DNA of 64,000 bases from NCBI RefSeq assembly GCF_013181195.1, contig NZ_SMZP01000003.1, positions 558,001 to 622,000 on the forward strand. Reading direction: 5' to 3'. The position numbers and the translations under genes are program-made. Positions within the stretch are counted from its first letter, which is position 1; each line of letters begins with the position of its first letter. Origin of the DNA: Caulobacter sp. RHG1 (GTDB taxonomy: Bacteria; Pseudomonadota; Alphaproteobacteria; Caulobacterales; Caulobacteraceae). This document shows, piece after piece, positions 57,398 to 64,000 of this stretch. The notes under the pieces were generated by a model. It saw only the letters and a program-made list of their open reading frames with translations, searched no databases and was not told the DNA's origin.

Positions 57398-58619
57398 GGC
57401 TCTCGATCGCCGCGCGCCCCGCCGCCTGGCCCGTCTGCCAGGCGCCGTGGGCGGTGGAGAAGGCCGCAGCGCTGCAGGCCTCGCCGGCGAAGAACAGGCG
57501 TTGATCCACCGGCGCCGCCAGCCGCGCCCGGTCGCCCGCCCGGCCGGGCAGGGCGTGGGAATAGGAGCCGCCGGCGAACGGATCGGCGGCCCAGGCGGTT
57601 TCGGCCAGGGGATGGACCTTGCGGCGGATGTCTTCGCCGTAGATCGCCGCCAGCTCGTCGATCGCGAAGGCCGTGGCCGCGCCGGGACCCTGGCCCTCCA
57701 GCTCCCGGGCATGGGCGCCGCCCAGAAACACCTCAATGAGCGGACGGCCCAGCGGCCGCAGGTGATGCGCTCCCGTCGCCGTGCGCGTGGGATCGCCATA
57801 CAGCTGGGTCTCGGCCGGGAAGGTGTCCGGCTTGTCGAGGCGCAAGAACACCTTGTCGGCCAGGCCCAGCGGCAGGCCCGCTACGGCCTCCAGCTTGTCG
57901 GGCAGTTCAGGGACGAACCGCAGCGCGCCCGAGGCCAGGATCGCGGTCGGCACGCAGACGATCACGGCGCGCGCCGACATCGTCCCCAGCGCGGTTTCCA
58001 GCGCCAGGCGCGGGCCGTCGTGCCGGATCACGGAGACCGGGCAGCTCAGCCGGATCGGCAGGGACGGCGCCAGGCGCGTCAGGCCAGCGCCATAGCCCTC
58101 GGCGACCCGCCAATTGACCTCGGTGTCGTCATAGGCGGCGTAGTCGTGCAGCGAGACCTCGCTGAACTCGGCCCCGTTGTAGAAGGCGGAAAAGGCGTTC
58201 AGCAGCGGGTTCCAGCGACAGTCGGGCTCCAGCAGGTCCGAGGCCGGGCGGTCGGGCCCACCGTCCTCGGCGGCCGCTTCCAGCCGCGTTTCCAGCGTCG
58301 CGAAGGCGCGACCGAACTCGGCCTGCTCGGCGCGGGTGAACATCGGACTGTCGGCGATGTTGGTCCAGGGCGGCGGGGTCTTGTCGATGGTCAGGCCCAG
58401 CGCCTGGAAGCGCGCGACCAGCGGGTTCTGGTCGGCCGAGTGCAACCACTCGCAGCCCAGGTCGATCGGACCGACGGGCGTCTCCACGGTGTGCCCGCGT
58501 CCGCCCAGGCGATCGCGGGCCTCCAGCAGCACGCCGGAAAGCCCGCTGGCGGCCACCTCTCCGGCGGCGCCTAGGCCGGCGGCGCCGGCGCCCACGATCG
58601 CGATGTCGACCTCGTGCAT
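57387..58619 (-). CDS. FAD-dependent amine oxidase family protein
   Basis: This 410-residue flavoprotein has the ADP-binding loop IAIVGAGAAGLGAA (about 7-20), followed by LLEARDRLGGRGHTVE, the monoamine-oxidase-type second motif. The C-terminal FAD motif is RLFFAGEACSAAAFSTAHGA, near the end of the chain. Middle residues (VNWRVAEGYG, then AVIVCVPTAIL) fit the amine oxidase/phytoene-desaturase-like superfamily. No signal peptide is visible, so it is probably cytoplasmic. TGAGG lies five bases before the ATG. It follows the M16 peptidase by 36 bases on the same strand and may be in its operon. The amine substrate is unknown. Confidence 0.85.
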   Translation of the reverse strand: MHEVDIAIVGAGAAGLGAAGEVAASGLSGVLLEARDRLGGRGHTVETPVGPIDLGCEWLHSADQNPLVARFQALGLTIDKTPPPWTNIADSPMFTRAEQAEFGRAFATLETRLEAAAEDGGPDRPASDLLEPDCRWNPLLNAFSAFYNGAEFSEVSLHDYAAYDDTEVNWRVAEGYGAGLTRLAPSLPIRLSCPVSVIRHDGPRLALETALGTMSARAVIVCVPTAILASGALRFVPELPDKLEAVAGLPLGLADKVFLRLDKPDTFPAETQLYGDPTRTATGAHHLRPLGRPLIEVFLGGAHARELEGQGPGAATAFAIDELAAIYGEDIRRKVHPLAETAWAADPFAGGSYSHALPGRAGDRARLAAPVDQRLFFAGEACSAAAFSTAHGAWQTGQAAGRAAIESLTP

Positions 58620-58655
58620 GGAGACCTCAATCGTGATCGTGGGCCTGGCGTTCCG

Positions 58656-61499
58656 CTACTTCGTCAGGGTGGCTGAATCGAGATCCAGCTTGGCGGCTGG
58701 GATCACCGTGGCGCCCGGCGCGGCCTGGGTCAGGCTCTCGCCCATGGCCTTGGCGTCGCCGGCGACGATGACGCTCATCTGGGCCGGGTCCAGCTTGTCC
58801 TTGGCGAAGGCCTGGACTTGCGCGGGCGTCACGGCCTCGACCTTGGCGGCGTAGTTCTGGATCTCGGTCAGCGGCACGCCATAGACGGCCAGGTTGCCCA
58901 GGATGTTGGCCAGGCCCTCCGAGGTGCCCAGGTCACGGCCAAAGCCCCCGACCAGCACCGACTTGCGGGCGGTCAGCTCGGCGGCCGAAGCCGGTTCGGC
59001 CGCCAGGCGCGAGAGCTCGGCGCGGGTCAGGGTGACGACCTCGCCGGCCGACTCGTTCTTGGTCTGAACCCGGGCCGAGAAGCCGCCGAAGCGGCCCTGC
59101 GGCGTCAGGCTGGAGCCGGCGCCGTAGGAGAGGCCGCGCTTGATGCGGATCTCCTGGTTCAAACGCGAGGAGAAGCCCACGCCCAGCACCGTGTTGGCGA
59201 CGACGGCCTGATAGTAGTTCGGATCGGCGCGGGTGATCGCCGGCTTGGCCAGCACCACGGCCGCCTGGCCCGTACCCGGCAGGTCGATGACCAAGTTGCG
59301 CGGCGCAAAGCCGGTCGGGGCGGCCGGCGGGGCTGGCGGCGGGGTCGCGGGTTTCTTCCAGCCGCCGAACGCCTTTTCGGCCAAGGCAAAGCCGGCCTCG
59401 GGAGTCAGGTCGCCGGTCAGCACCAGCACGGCGTTGTCCGGGCGCCAGGCGGCGGCGTGGGCCTTTGCCAGGTCCGTGGTCTTGATCTTGGGCAGCGAAC
59501 CGGGCGTGCCGCCGGCCACGTGGCCATAGGCCGAGCCGGCGTAGAGCAGCGGTGCGGTGGCGAAGGCGGCCAGGGTCCCCGGACGCTGGAACGACACCGA
59601 CAGACCGTCCAGGGTCTCGGTGCGGACGCGATCGAGTTCGTCGGCCTTGAAGGCTGGATGCTGGGCGACGTCGGCCATGATGGCCATGGCCGGCGCGGCG
59701 TTGTTGGCCGTGACGCTCAGCGTCAGGGAGGCGGCCTCCCAGCCCGAGCCGGCTTCCAGATTGGCGCCCAGGGCTTCGGTCTCGCGGGCGATCTGGGTGG
59801 CCGAGCGCGTGGCCGTGCCTTCGGTCAGCAAGCCCGAGGTCAGGCTGGAGACGCCGGCCAAGCCTTGCGGATCGGCGCTGGCCCCGCCCTTGACGGTCAG
59901 GTCGGCGGTGACCAGCGGCAGGTCGCTGGACTTGGCGACGATGACGCGCAGGCCATTGGCGAGGGTCTTCTCGGCCGGGGTCGGCAGCACGGCGGTAACC
60001 GGCGCGGCGACGGCCGGCATCTTCTCGCGTTCGGCTTCGGGGGCGAGCGTCGTGACCGGGCCGTCGTACTTGACCGAGGCGACCTTGGGGATCGGCGGGG
60101 TCGGATCCTTCTCGCCGCCCGGGCGGTCCTTTTCCGGCAGGTAGCGGATCACCGTACTGCGGTCGTCGGCCAAGTACTTTTTCGCCACGCGCTGGATGTC
60201 GGCGGCGGTGACCGCTTGGAGTTCGGCCAGGCTGGTGTTGGCGACGGCGGCGTCGCCCTCGGTCAGCAGGGCGTAGCCGAGGGCGAAGCCGCGGCCGTCG
60301 ATCTCCTCGCGCTTGCGCACGGCGTCGGCCAGCAGGCCGGTCTTGGCCTCGGCCAGTTCGGCGGGCGTGACGGGCGCGTCGCGGAAGCGGGCGACCTGGG
60401 CGCGCAGGGCGGCCTCGCCTTGCGCCGCCGTCTTGCCGCCGGCCATCACAGCGCCGACGTAGAACAGGCCCGGCTGGGCGTTGGTCGGGGCGCTGGAAAA
60501 GACCGACTGGGCGATCTGCTGCTCGTAGACCAGGCTGTCATAGAGCCGTGAGGACTTGCCCGCCGACAGCACCGCATCCAGCACCGTCAGGGCCGGGACG
60601 TCCTTGTCGGCGGCGGCAGGCGCCAGCCAGGTGATGGCCAGGGCCGGCAGCGGAACGTTGGGGCCGTAGGTGTTGACGCTCTTGGGCCCGGTGCGGGCCG
60701 GTTCGACCGCGGTGACCTTGGGCAGGGCCGTGGCCGGCTTGGCGATCGGCGCGAAGTACTTGTCGATCATCGCGTCCAGTTGGGCCTGATCGAAATTGCC
60801 GACGATGATCAGGGCCGCGTTGTCGGGGCGATAATAGGTGCGGTGGAAAGCCCGCACGTCGTCGACCGTGGCCGCGTCCAGCTCCTCGATCGAGCCGATG
60901 CCCGGGCGCTGATAGGGATGAGTGGTGAACGACTGCTGTGGGATCGACAGGGCAAAGAAGCGGCCATAGGGATCGGCCAGGACCCGCTGACGCAGCTCTT
61001 CCTTCACGACGTCGCGCTCGGAGGAAAAGACGGCCTCGTCGATGACCAGCGACTTCAGGCGGTCGGCCTCGGCCCAGACCAGGCGCTCCAGATGGTTGGC
61101 CGGCGCGACCTCGTAATAGTTGGTGAAGTCGTCCCAGGTGGAGGCGTTGTTGAAGCCGCCCACGTCTTCCGTCAGACGGTCCAGTGTCTCGCTGGGCATG
61201 TTGCGCGTGGCCTTGAACATCAGGTGTTCGAACAGGTGCGCGAAGCCCGAACGGCCCTGCGGATCGTCCTTGGAGCCTACGCCGTACCAGACCTGCACCG
61301 TCACGTTCGGCGTCGTCGTATCGCGCGAGGTGAAGACCTTCAGGCCGTTGGCCAGCACCCGCTCCTTGTAGACGATCGGCGGCACGGTGATCGCCGAGGC
61401 GGCCGGCGCGGGGGCCTTGGTCTGAGCCATCGCCAGGGGCGACAAGGCCGTCGTGGAGAGAGCCGCGGCCACGAGGGCCAGCTTGGCGGTGCGGAACAT
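58656..61499 (-). CDS. M16-family zinc metallopeptidase with two fused modules
   Basis: This 947-residue exported protein has a signal peptide ending near residue 25 (PLAMA). The first M16 module carries the inverted zinc motif HLFEH (His88, Glu91, His92) and a distal Glu in the ERLVWAEADRL region. The second module (about 510-940) is homologous but lacks HxxEH, as in pitrilysin-type proteins where the C-terminal half shapes the chamber. It probably degrades peptides in the periplasm. An Ala/Pro-rich linker follows the signal peptide. It is divergent from the bphO-bphP pair. Confidence 0.92.
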   Translation of the reverse strand: MFRTAKLALVAAALSTTALSPLAMAQTKAPAPAASAITVPPIVYKERVLANGLKVFTSRDTTTPNVTVQVWYGVGSKDDPQGRSGFAHLFEHLMFKATRNMPSETLDRLTEDVGGFNNASTWDDFTNYYEVAPANHLERLVWAEADRLKSLVIDEAVFSSERDVVKEELRQRVLADPYGRFFALSIPQQSFTTHPYQRPGIGSIEELDAATVDDVRAFHRTYYRPDNAALIIVGNFDQAQLDAMIDKYFAPIAKPATALPKVTAVEPARTGPKSVNTYGPNVPLPALAITWLAPAAADKDVPALTVLDAVLSAGKSSRLYDSLVYEQQIAQSVFSSAPTNAQPGLFYVGAVMAGGKTAAQGEAALRAQVARFRDAPVTPAELAEAKTGLLADAVRKREEIDGRGFALGYALLTEGDAAVANTSLAELQAVTAADIQRVAKKYLADDRSTVIRYLPEKDRPGGEKDPTPPIPKVASVKYDGPVTTLAPEAEREKMPAVAAPVTAVLPTPAEKTLANGLRVIVAKSSDLPLVTADLTVKGGASADPQGLAGVSSLTSGLLTEGTATRSATQIARETEALGANLEAGSGWEAASLTLSVTANNAAPAMAIMADVAQHPAFKADELDRVRTETLDGLSVSFQRPGTLAAFATAPLLYAGSAYGHVAGGTPGSLPKIKTTDLAKAHAAAWRPDNAVLVLTGDLTPEAGFALAEKAFGGWKKPATPPPAPPAAPTGFAPRNLVIDLPGTGQAAVVLAKPAITRADPNYYQAVVANTVLGVGFSSRLNQEIRIKRGLSYGAGSSLTPQGRFGGFSARVQTKNESAGEVVTLTRAELSRLAAEPASAAELTARKSVLVGGFGRDLGTSEGLANILGNLAVYGVPLTEIQNYAAKVEAVTPAQVQAFAKDKLDPAQMSVIVAGDAKAMGESLTQAAPGATVIPAAKLDLDSATLTK

Positions 61500-61580
61500 G
61501 CGCTTAAGGTCTCCTGAAAGTCGTGAGGGACCCTAACACCGCCGCCTCGCGGGTAAAGCTTACCAAGCTGTCATGCGGGC

Positions 61581-61606
61581 GGAACCAAGCGGCGGCGTCG
61601 TATGTT
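61581..61606 (+). promoter_or_regulatory. Near-match to an EcfG-type promoter before bphO
   Basis: GGAAC (61581-61585), 17 bases, then TGTT (61603-61606) differs from GGAAC-N16-17-CGTT at one position. The spacing to the bphO start (55 bases) is suitable. The mismatch falls in the first base of the -10 element, so this is a candidate only. Confidence 0.35.
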
Positions 61607-61661
61607 ATAGCGAGTCGTTTCGCCCCCACCTGCGTGCAGGGTCGATCGCACGGGGGAGTTC

Positions 61662-62261
61662 TTGTCCGACACGTCACTTCGCGAGCATCTGCGTGCGGCG
61701 ACTTCCGAAGCGCACACGACGCTGGACGCCACGGCCGGTGGGCTGGGTCTTTCGACCCGGGCCGGTTACGGCGCGTTCCTGTCGGCCTCTGCAGCCGGGC
61801 TGGCGCCGCTGGAGTTGGCCCTGGAGCAGGGCGGGGTCGGCGAGTGGCTGCCCGACTGGCCGCGCCGCGCGCGCCGCGAGGCGGTCGCCCAGGATCTTAA
61901 GGCTCTCGATCTCGACACGCCCGAAATGAGCCCAACCCCGACGCCGTCCTTCGCCTTCGCCACGGGCATGCTCTACGTGCTGGAGGGCTCGCGCCTGGGC
62001 GCGCGGTTCCTGTCGCGTCAGGTGCGCGCGGCCGACCCTGAACTGCCGCTGGCCTATCTGACCCACGGCGAGAACGATGACCTGTGGCGCAGCTTCGTGG
62101 CCTGGATGGAGGCGATCCCCAAAGTCGGGTTTCGGACAGACGAGGCCGAGGCAGGCGCGCGATATGCGTTCCAGCGTTTTTCGGAGGCCTTCGAGAGCGC
62201 CAAGTCCGGTGTCGCGTCTGGAGTAGCCAATGACCAAGCCGGAAGCCATGTCCGGATTTGA
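61662..62261 (+). CDS. bphO: Heme oxygenase (biliverdin-producing, BphO type)
   Basis: This 199-residue all-helical protein begins MSDTSLREHLRAATSEAHTTLD, with the proximal heme ligand His18. It also has the distal-helix pattern GMLYVLEGSRLGARFLSRQV. It opens heme to biliverdin, the chromophore needed by the phytochrome encoded next. The TTG at 61662 has GGGAG just upstream. Its last 32 bases overlap the start of the phytochrome gene, so production of chromophore and photoreceptor is tightly linked. Confidence 0.9.
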   Translation: MSDTSLREHLRAATSEAHTTLDATAGGLGLSTRAGYGAFLSASAAGLAPLELALEQGGVGEWLPDWPRRARREAVAQDLKALDLDTPEMSPTPTPSFAFATGMLYVLEGSRLGARFLSRQVRAADPELPLAYLTHGENDDLWRSFVAWMEAIPKVGFRTDEAEAGARYAFQRFSEAFESAKSGVASGVANDQAGSHVRI

Positions 62262-64000
62262 AGTCGACCTGACCAACTGCGATCGCGAGCCGATCCACGT
62301 GCTCGGCTCGGTCCAGCCGTTCGGCTTCCTGCTGGCCGTCAATTCCGACTGGATCGTGGTTCACGCCTCGACCTCGGCTCTGCGCTATCTGGGCGTCACG
62401 GTCGATGACCTGCTGGGCAAGCCGCTGGCGCAGCTGCTGAACGGCCATGCGCTGCACAACATCCGCGGCCGCCTGCAGATCATGCGCGGCGCGGACGCCG
62501 TCGAGCGGATGTTCGGCGTCGCCCTGACCGACGGCGGCGAGGACTTCGATCTCGCCCTGCACTATTCCGGCCGCCTGCTGGTCATCGAGGCCGAGCCCAG
62601 CCAAGCCGACGCCCTGATCGAGGCGGCTTCGGCCGTGCGCTCGATGACCACGCGGATCGCCGCGCGGCCCAATTTCGACGAGTTCTGCCACGAGGCCGCC
62701 CGCCAGGTCCGCGCCCTGACCGAATTCGACCGGGTGATGGTCTATCGCTTTGGCCACGACGGCGCGGGTGAGGTGATCGCCGAGTCGGTGCGTCCGGGCA
62801 TCGGCTCGTTCCTGGGCCAGCGCTATCCGGCCTCGGACATCCCCGTGCAGGCCCGCGCCCTCTACGAACGCAGCTGGCTGCGGATCATCGCCGACGTCGA
62901 CGCCGAGGTCTCGCAGATCATCCCGCCGGTCAGCGTCACGGGCGAGCCCGTCGACCTGTCGATGAGCATGCTGCGGGCCGTCTCGCCGATCCATCTCGAA
63001 TATCTGCGCAACATGGGCGTGGCCGCCTCGCTGTCGATCTCGATCCTGCGCGACGGCAAGTTGTGGGGGCTGTTCGCCTGCCATCACTACGCCCCGCGCC
63101 ACATCAGCTACGAGCGCCGCACGGCCGCCGAGCTGTTTGGCCAGCTGTTCTCCCTGACCCTGGAGAGCCGCGAGCGCGAGCATGAAGCCCGGCGGATGAC
63201 CGAGGCCCGGGCCCTGCACGACCGGATGATGAGCGCGGTGGTCGCAGCCCCCCAGGGCGCCGACAGCCTGACGCCGTTCCTGGACGACCTGTGCCGCCTG
63301 GTGGGTTGCGACGGCCTGGCCCTGTGGCTGGAAGGGCGGCTGACCCTGCGCGACTCCACGCCCGACGCCAGCGATGTCCACCAGCTGATCCGCCTGCTGC
63401 GCGACAAGGACACCCACTCGGTCTTCGCCACCCACGAGATCGGCGCGATGCTGCCCTCTGCGGCGGCCTGGTCGGCGAAGGCGTCGGGCCTGATGGCCGT
63501 GCCGCTGTCGCGGGCTCCGCGCGACTACCTGCTGTTCTTCCGCAAGGAGGAGGCCAAGACGGTGGTCTGGGCGGGCAAGCCGGCCAAGCTGGTGCAGGTC
63601 GGGCCGCTGGGCGACCGCCTGACCCCGCGCAAGAGCTTCGAGGCCTGGGAAGAGACGATGCGCGGCCAGAGCCGGCCATGGACTCCGGTCGAGAAGTCGC
63701 TCGCCGAGAGCCTGCGCGCCAGCCTGCTGGAGATCGTCTTCCGCCTGACCGACCTGGCCGACGAAGAGCGCCAGCGCGCCAACCAGCGCCAGGAATTGCT
63801 GATCGCCGAGCTGAACCACCGGGTGCGCAACATCCTCGGTTTGATCCGTGGTCTCATCAGTCAGAGCAAGGCCGGGGTCGGCAGCGTCGAGGAGTTCGCC
63901 GAGGTGGTCGGCGGCCGCGTTCAGGCCCTGGCCCGCGCCCATGACCAGATCACCCGCCACCAGTGGGGACCGGGCGCGCTCAGCGACCTGATCATCGCCG
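62230..64000 (+). CDS. bphP: Bacteriophytochrome sensor kinase, HWE/HisKA_2 type (3' end beyond the window)
   Basis: The frame is open for 590 codons from the ATG at 62230 to the window edge. The photosensory core is complete. The biliverdin-binding Cys17 is in LTNCDREPIH (PAS), and the GAF domain has YPASDIP (Asp203) and His255 in SPIHLEYLRNMGV. The PHY domain has the tongue motif PRKSF at 466-470. A helical linker leads to the phospho-acceptor His530 in LIAELNHRVRNILGLI, the H-box of HWE/HisKA_2 kinases rather than ordinary HisKA. It would sense red/far-red light. The ATPase domain and any receiver lie outside. It overlaps bphO by 32 bases. Confidence 0.93.
   Translation, partial: MTKPEAMSGFEVDLTNCDREPIHVLGSVQPFGFLLAVNSDWIVVHASTSALRYLGVTVDDLLGKPLAQLLNGHALHNIRGRLQIMRGADAVERMFGVALTDGGEDFDLALHYSGRLLVIEAEPSQADALIEAASAVRSMTTRIAARPNFDEFCHEAARQVRALTEFDRVMVYRFGHDGAGEVIAESVRPGIGSFLGQRYPASDIPVQARALYERSWLRIIADVDAEVSQIIPPVSVTGEPVDLSMSMLRAVSPIHLEYLRNMGVAASLSISILRDGKLWGLFACHHYAPRHISYERRTAAELFGQLFSLTLESREREHEARRMTEARALHDRMMSAVVAAPQGADSLTPFLDDLCRLVGCDGLALWLEGRLTLRDSTPDASDVHQLIRLLRDKDTHSVFATHEIGAMLPSAAAWSAKASGLMAVPLSRAPRDYLLFFRKEEAKTVVWAGKPAKLVQVGPLGDRLTPRKSFEAWEETMRGQSRPWTPVEKSLAESLRASLLEIVFRLTDLADEERQRANQRQELLIAELNHRVRNILGLIRGLISQSKAGVGSVEEFAEVVGGRVQALARAHDQITRHQWGPGALSDLIIA

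Noticed and set aside
61897..63960. 687-codon open frame antisense to bphO and bphP
   Set aside because: The plus strand reads through as a complete phytochrome photosensory core with all key residues; the antisense product is repetitive Gly/Asp/Gln-rich.

Overview
This window looks like chromosomal DNA of a stalked alphaproteobacterium, most likely Caulobacter or a close relative. It is uniformly G+C rich, with strong codon-position bias that produces long antisense shadow frames. Several genes start with TTG or GTG. It carries alphaproteobacterial markers: a FYDLN-acid protein, a DUF1150 protein beside Hsp20, a large Caulobacter-type TonB receptor, and the lptC-lptA-lptB-rpoN-hpf-ptsN and aroA-cmk-rpsA-ihfB clusters. 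The genus is an inference from gene content and order; no search was run.

Layout. Bases 1-7200 form an accessory segment. It holds a gene tail, a small YodC-like protein, an unrecognised pair on A+T-richer DNA (a 343-residue soluble protein and a four-helix membrane protein), an SDR/AhpD-like pair, Ada coupled to a SnoaL-like protein, and a P4-type integrase. A 16-base sequence resembling a tRNA 3' end lies just beyond the integrase. Bases 7319-12796 are a surface-signalling unit: ECF sigma factor, FecR anti-sigma factor, STN-bearing TonB receptor, and glycerophosphodiester phosphodiesterase.

Bases 12856-25931 are metabolic: transketolase, NAD synthetase, four sugar or sugar-nucleotide genes (manC, an AGE-family epimerase, gmhB, rfbD), transaldolase, and the transsulfuration pair cystathionine beta-synthase and a Cys/Met PLP enzyme, followed by an MscS channel. 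Bases 26059-33739 hold a DegT aminotransferase, two MFS transporters, a hybrid histidine kinase, an ATP-dependent DNA ligase and a thioesterase. Bases 33791-41962 carry gltD-gltB, uppP and an NDUFA9-like protein.

Bases 42116-50466 begin with tRNA-Leu and RNase D. The LPS-export and sigma-54 cluster follows, ending in the nitrogen PTS protein PtsN. After it come a heat-shock pair (Hsp20, DUF1150), tRNA-Ala and the FYDLN protein. Bases 50584-57397 hold aroA-cmk-rpsA, a DUF3857/transglutaminase exported protein, ihfB and mscL. The window ends with a flavin amine oxidase, a double-module M16 peptidase, and a light-sensing pair: heme oxygenase plus a bacteriophytochrome HWE-type kinase that runs off the right edge.

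Regulatory signals read directly from the sequence include an exact EcfG-type (general stress sigma) motif before mscS and a near-match before the phytochrome pair. A sigma-32-type promoter and a Shine-Dalgarno-sequestering hairpin precede hsp20, and a similar hairpin precedes cystathionine beta-synthase. Also present are a possibly leaderless hpf transcript, two large nested palindromic repeats, and several intrinsic terminators. The least explained piece of biology is the two-gene soluble/membrane module at 512-2173.
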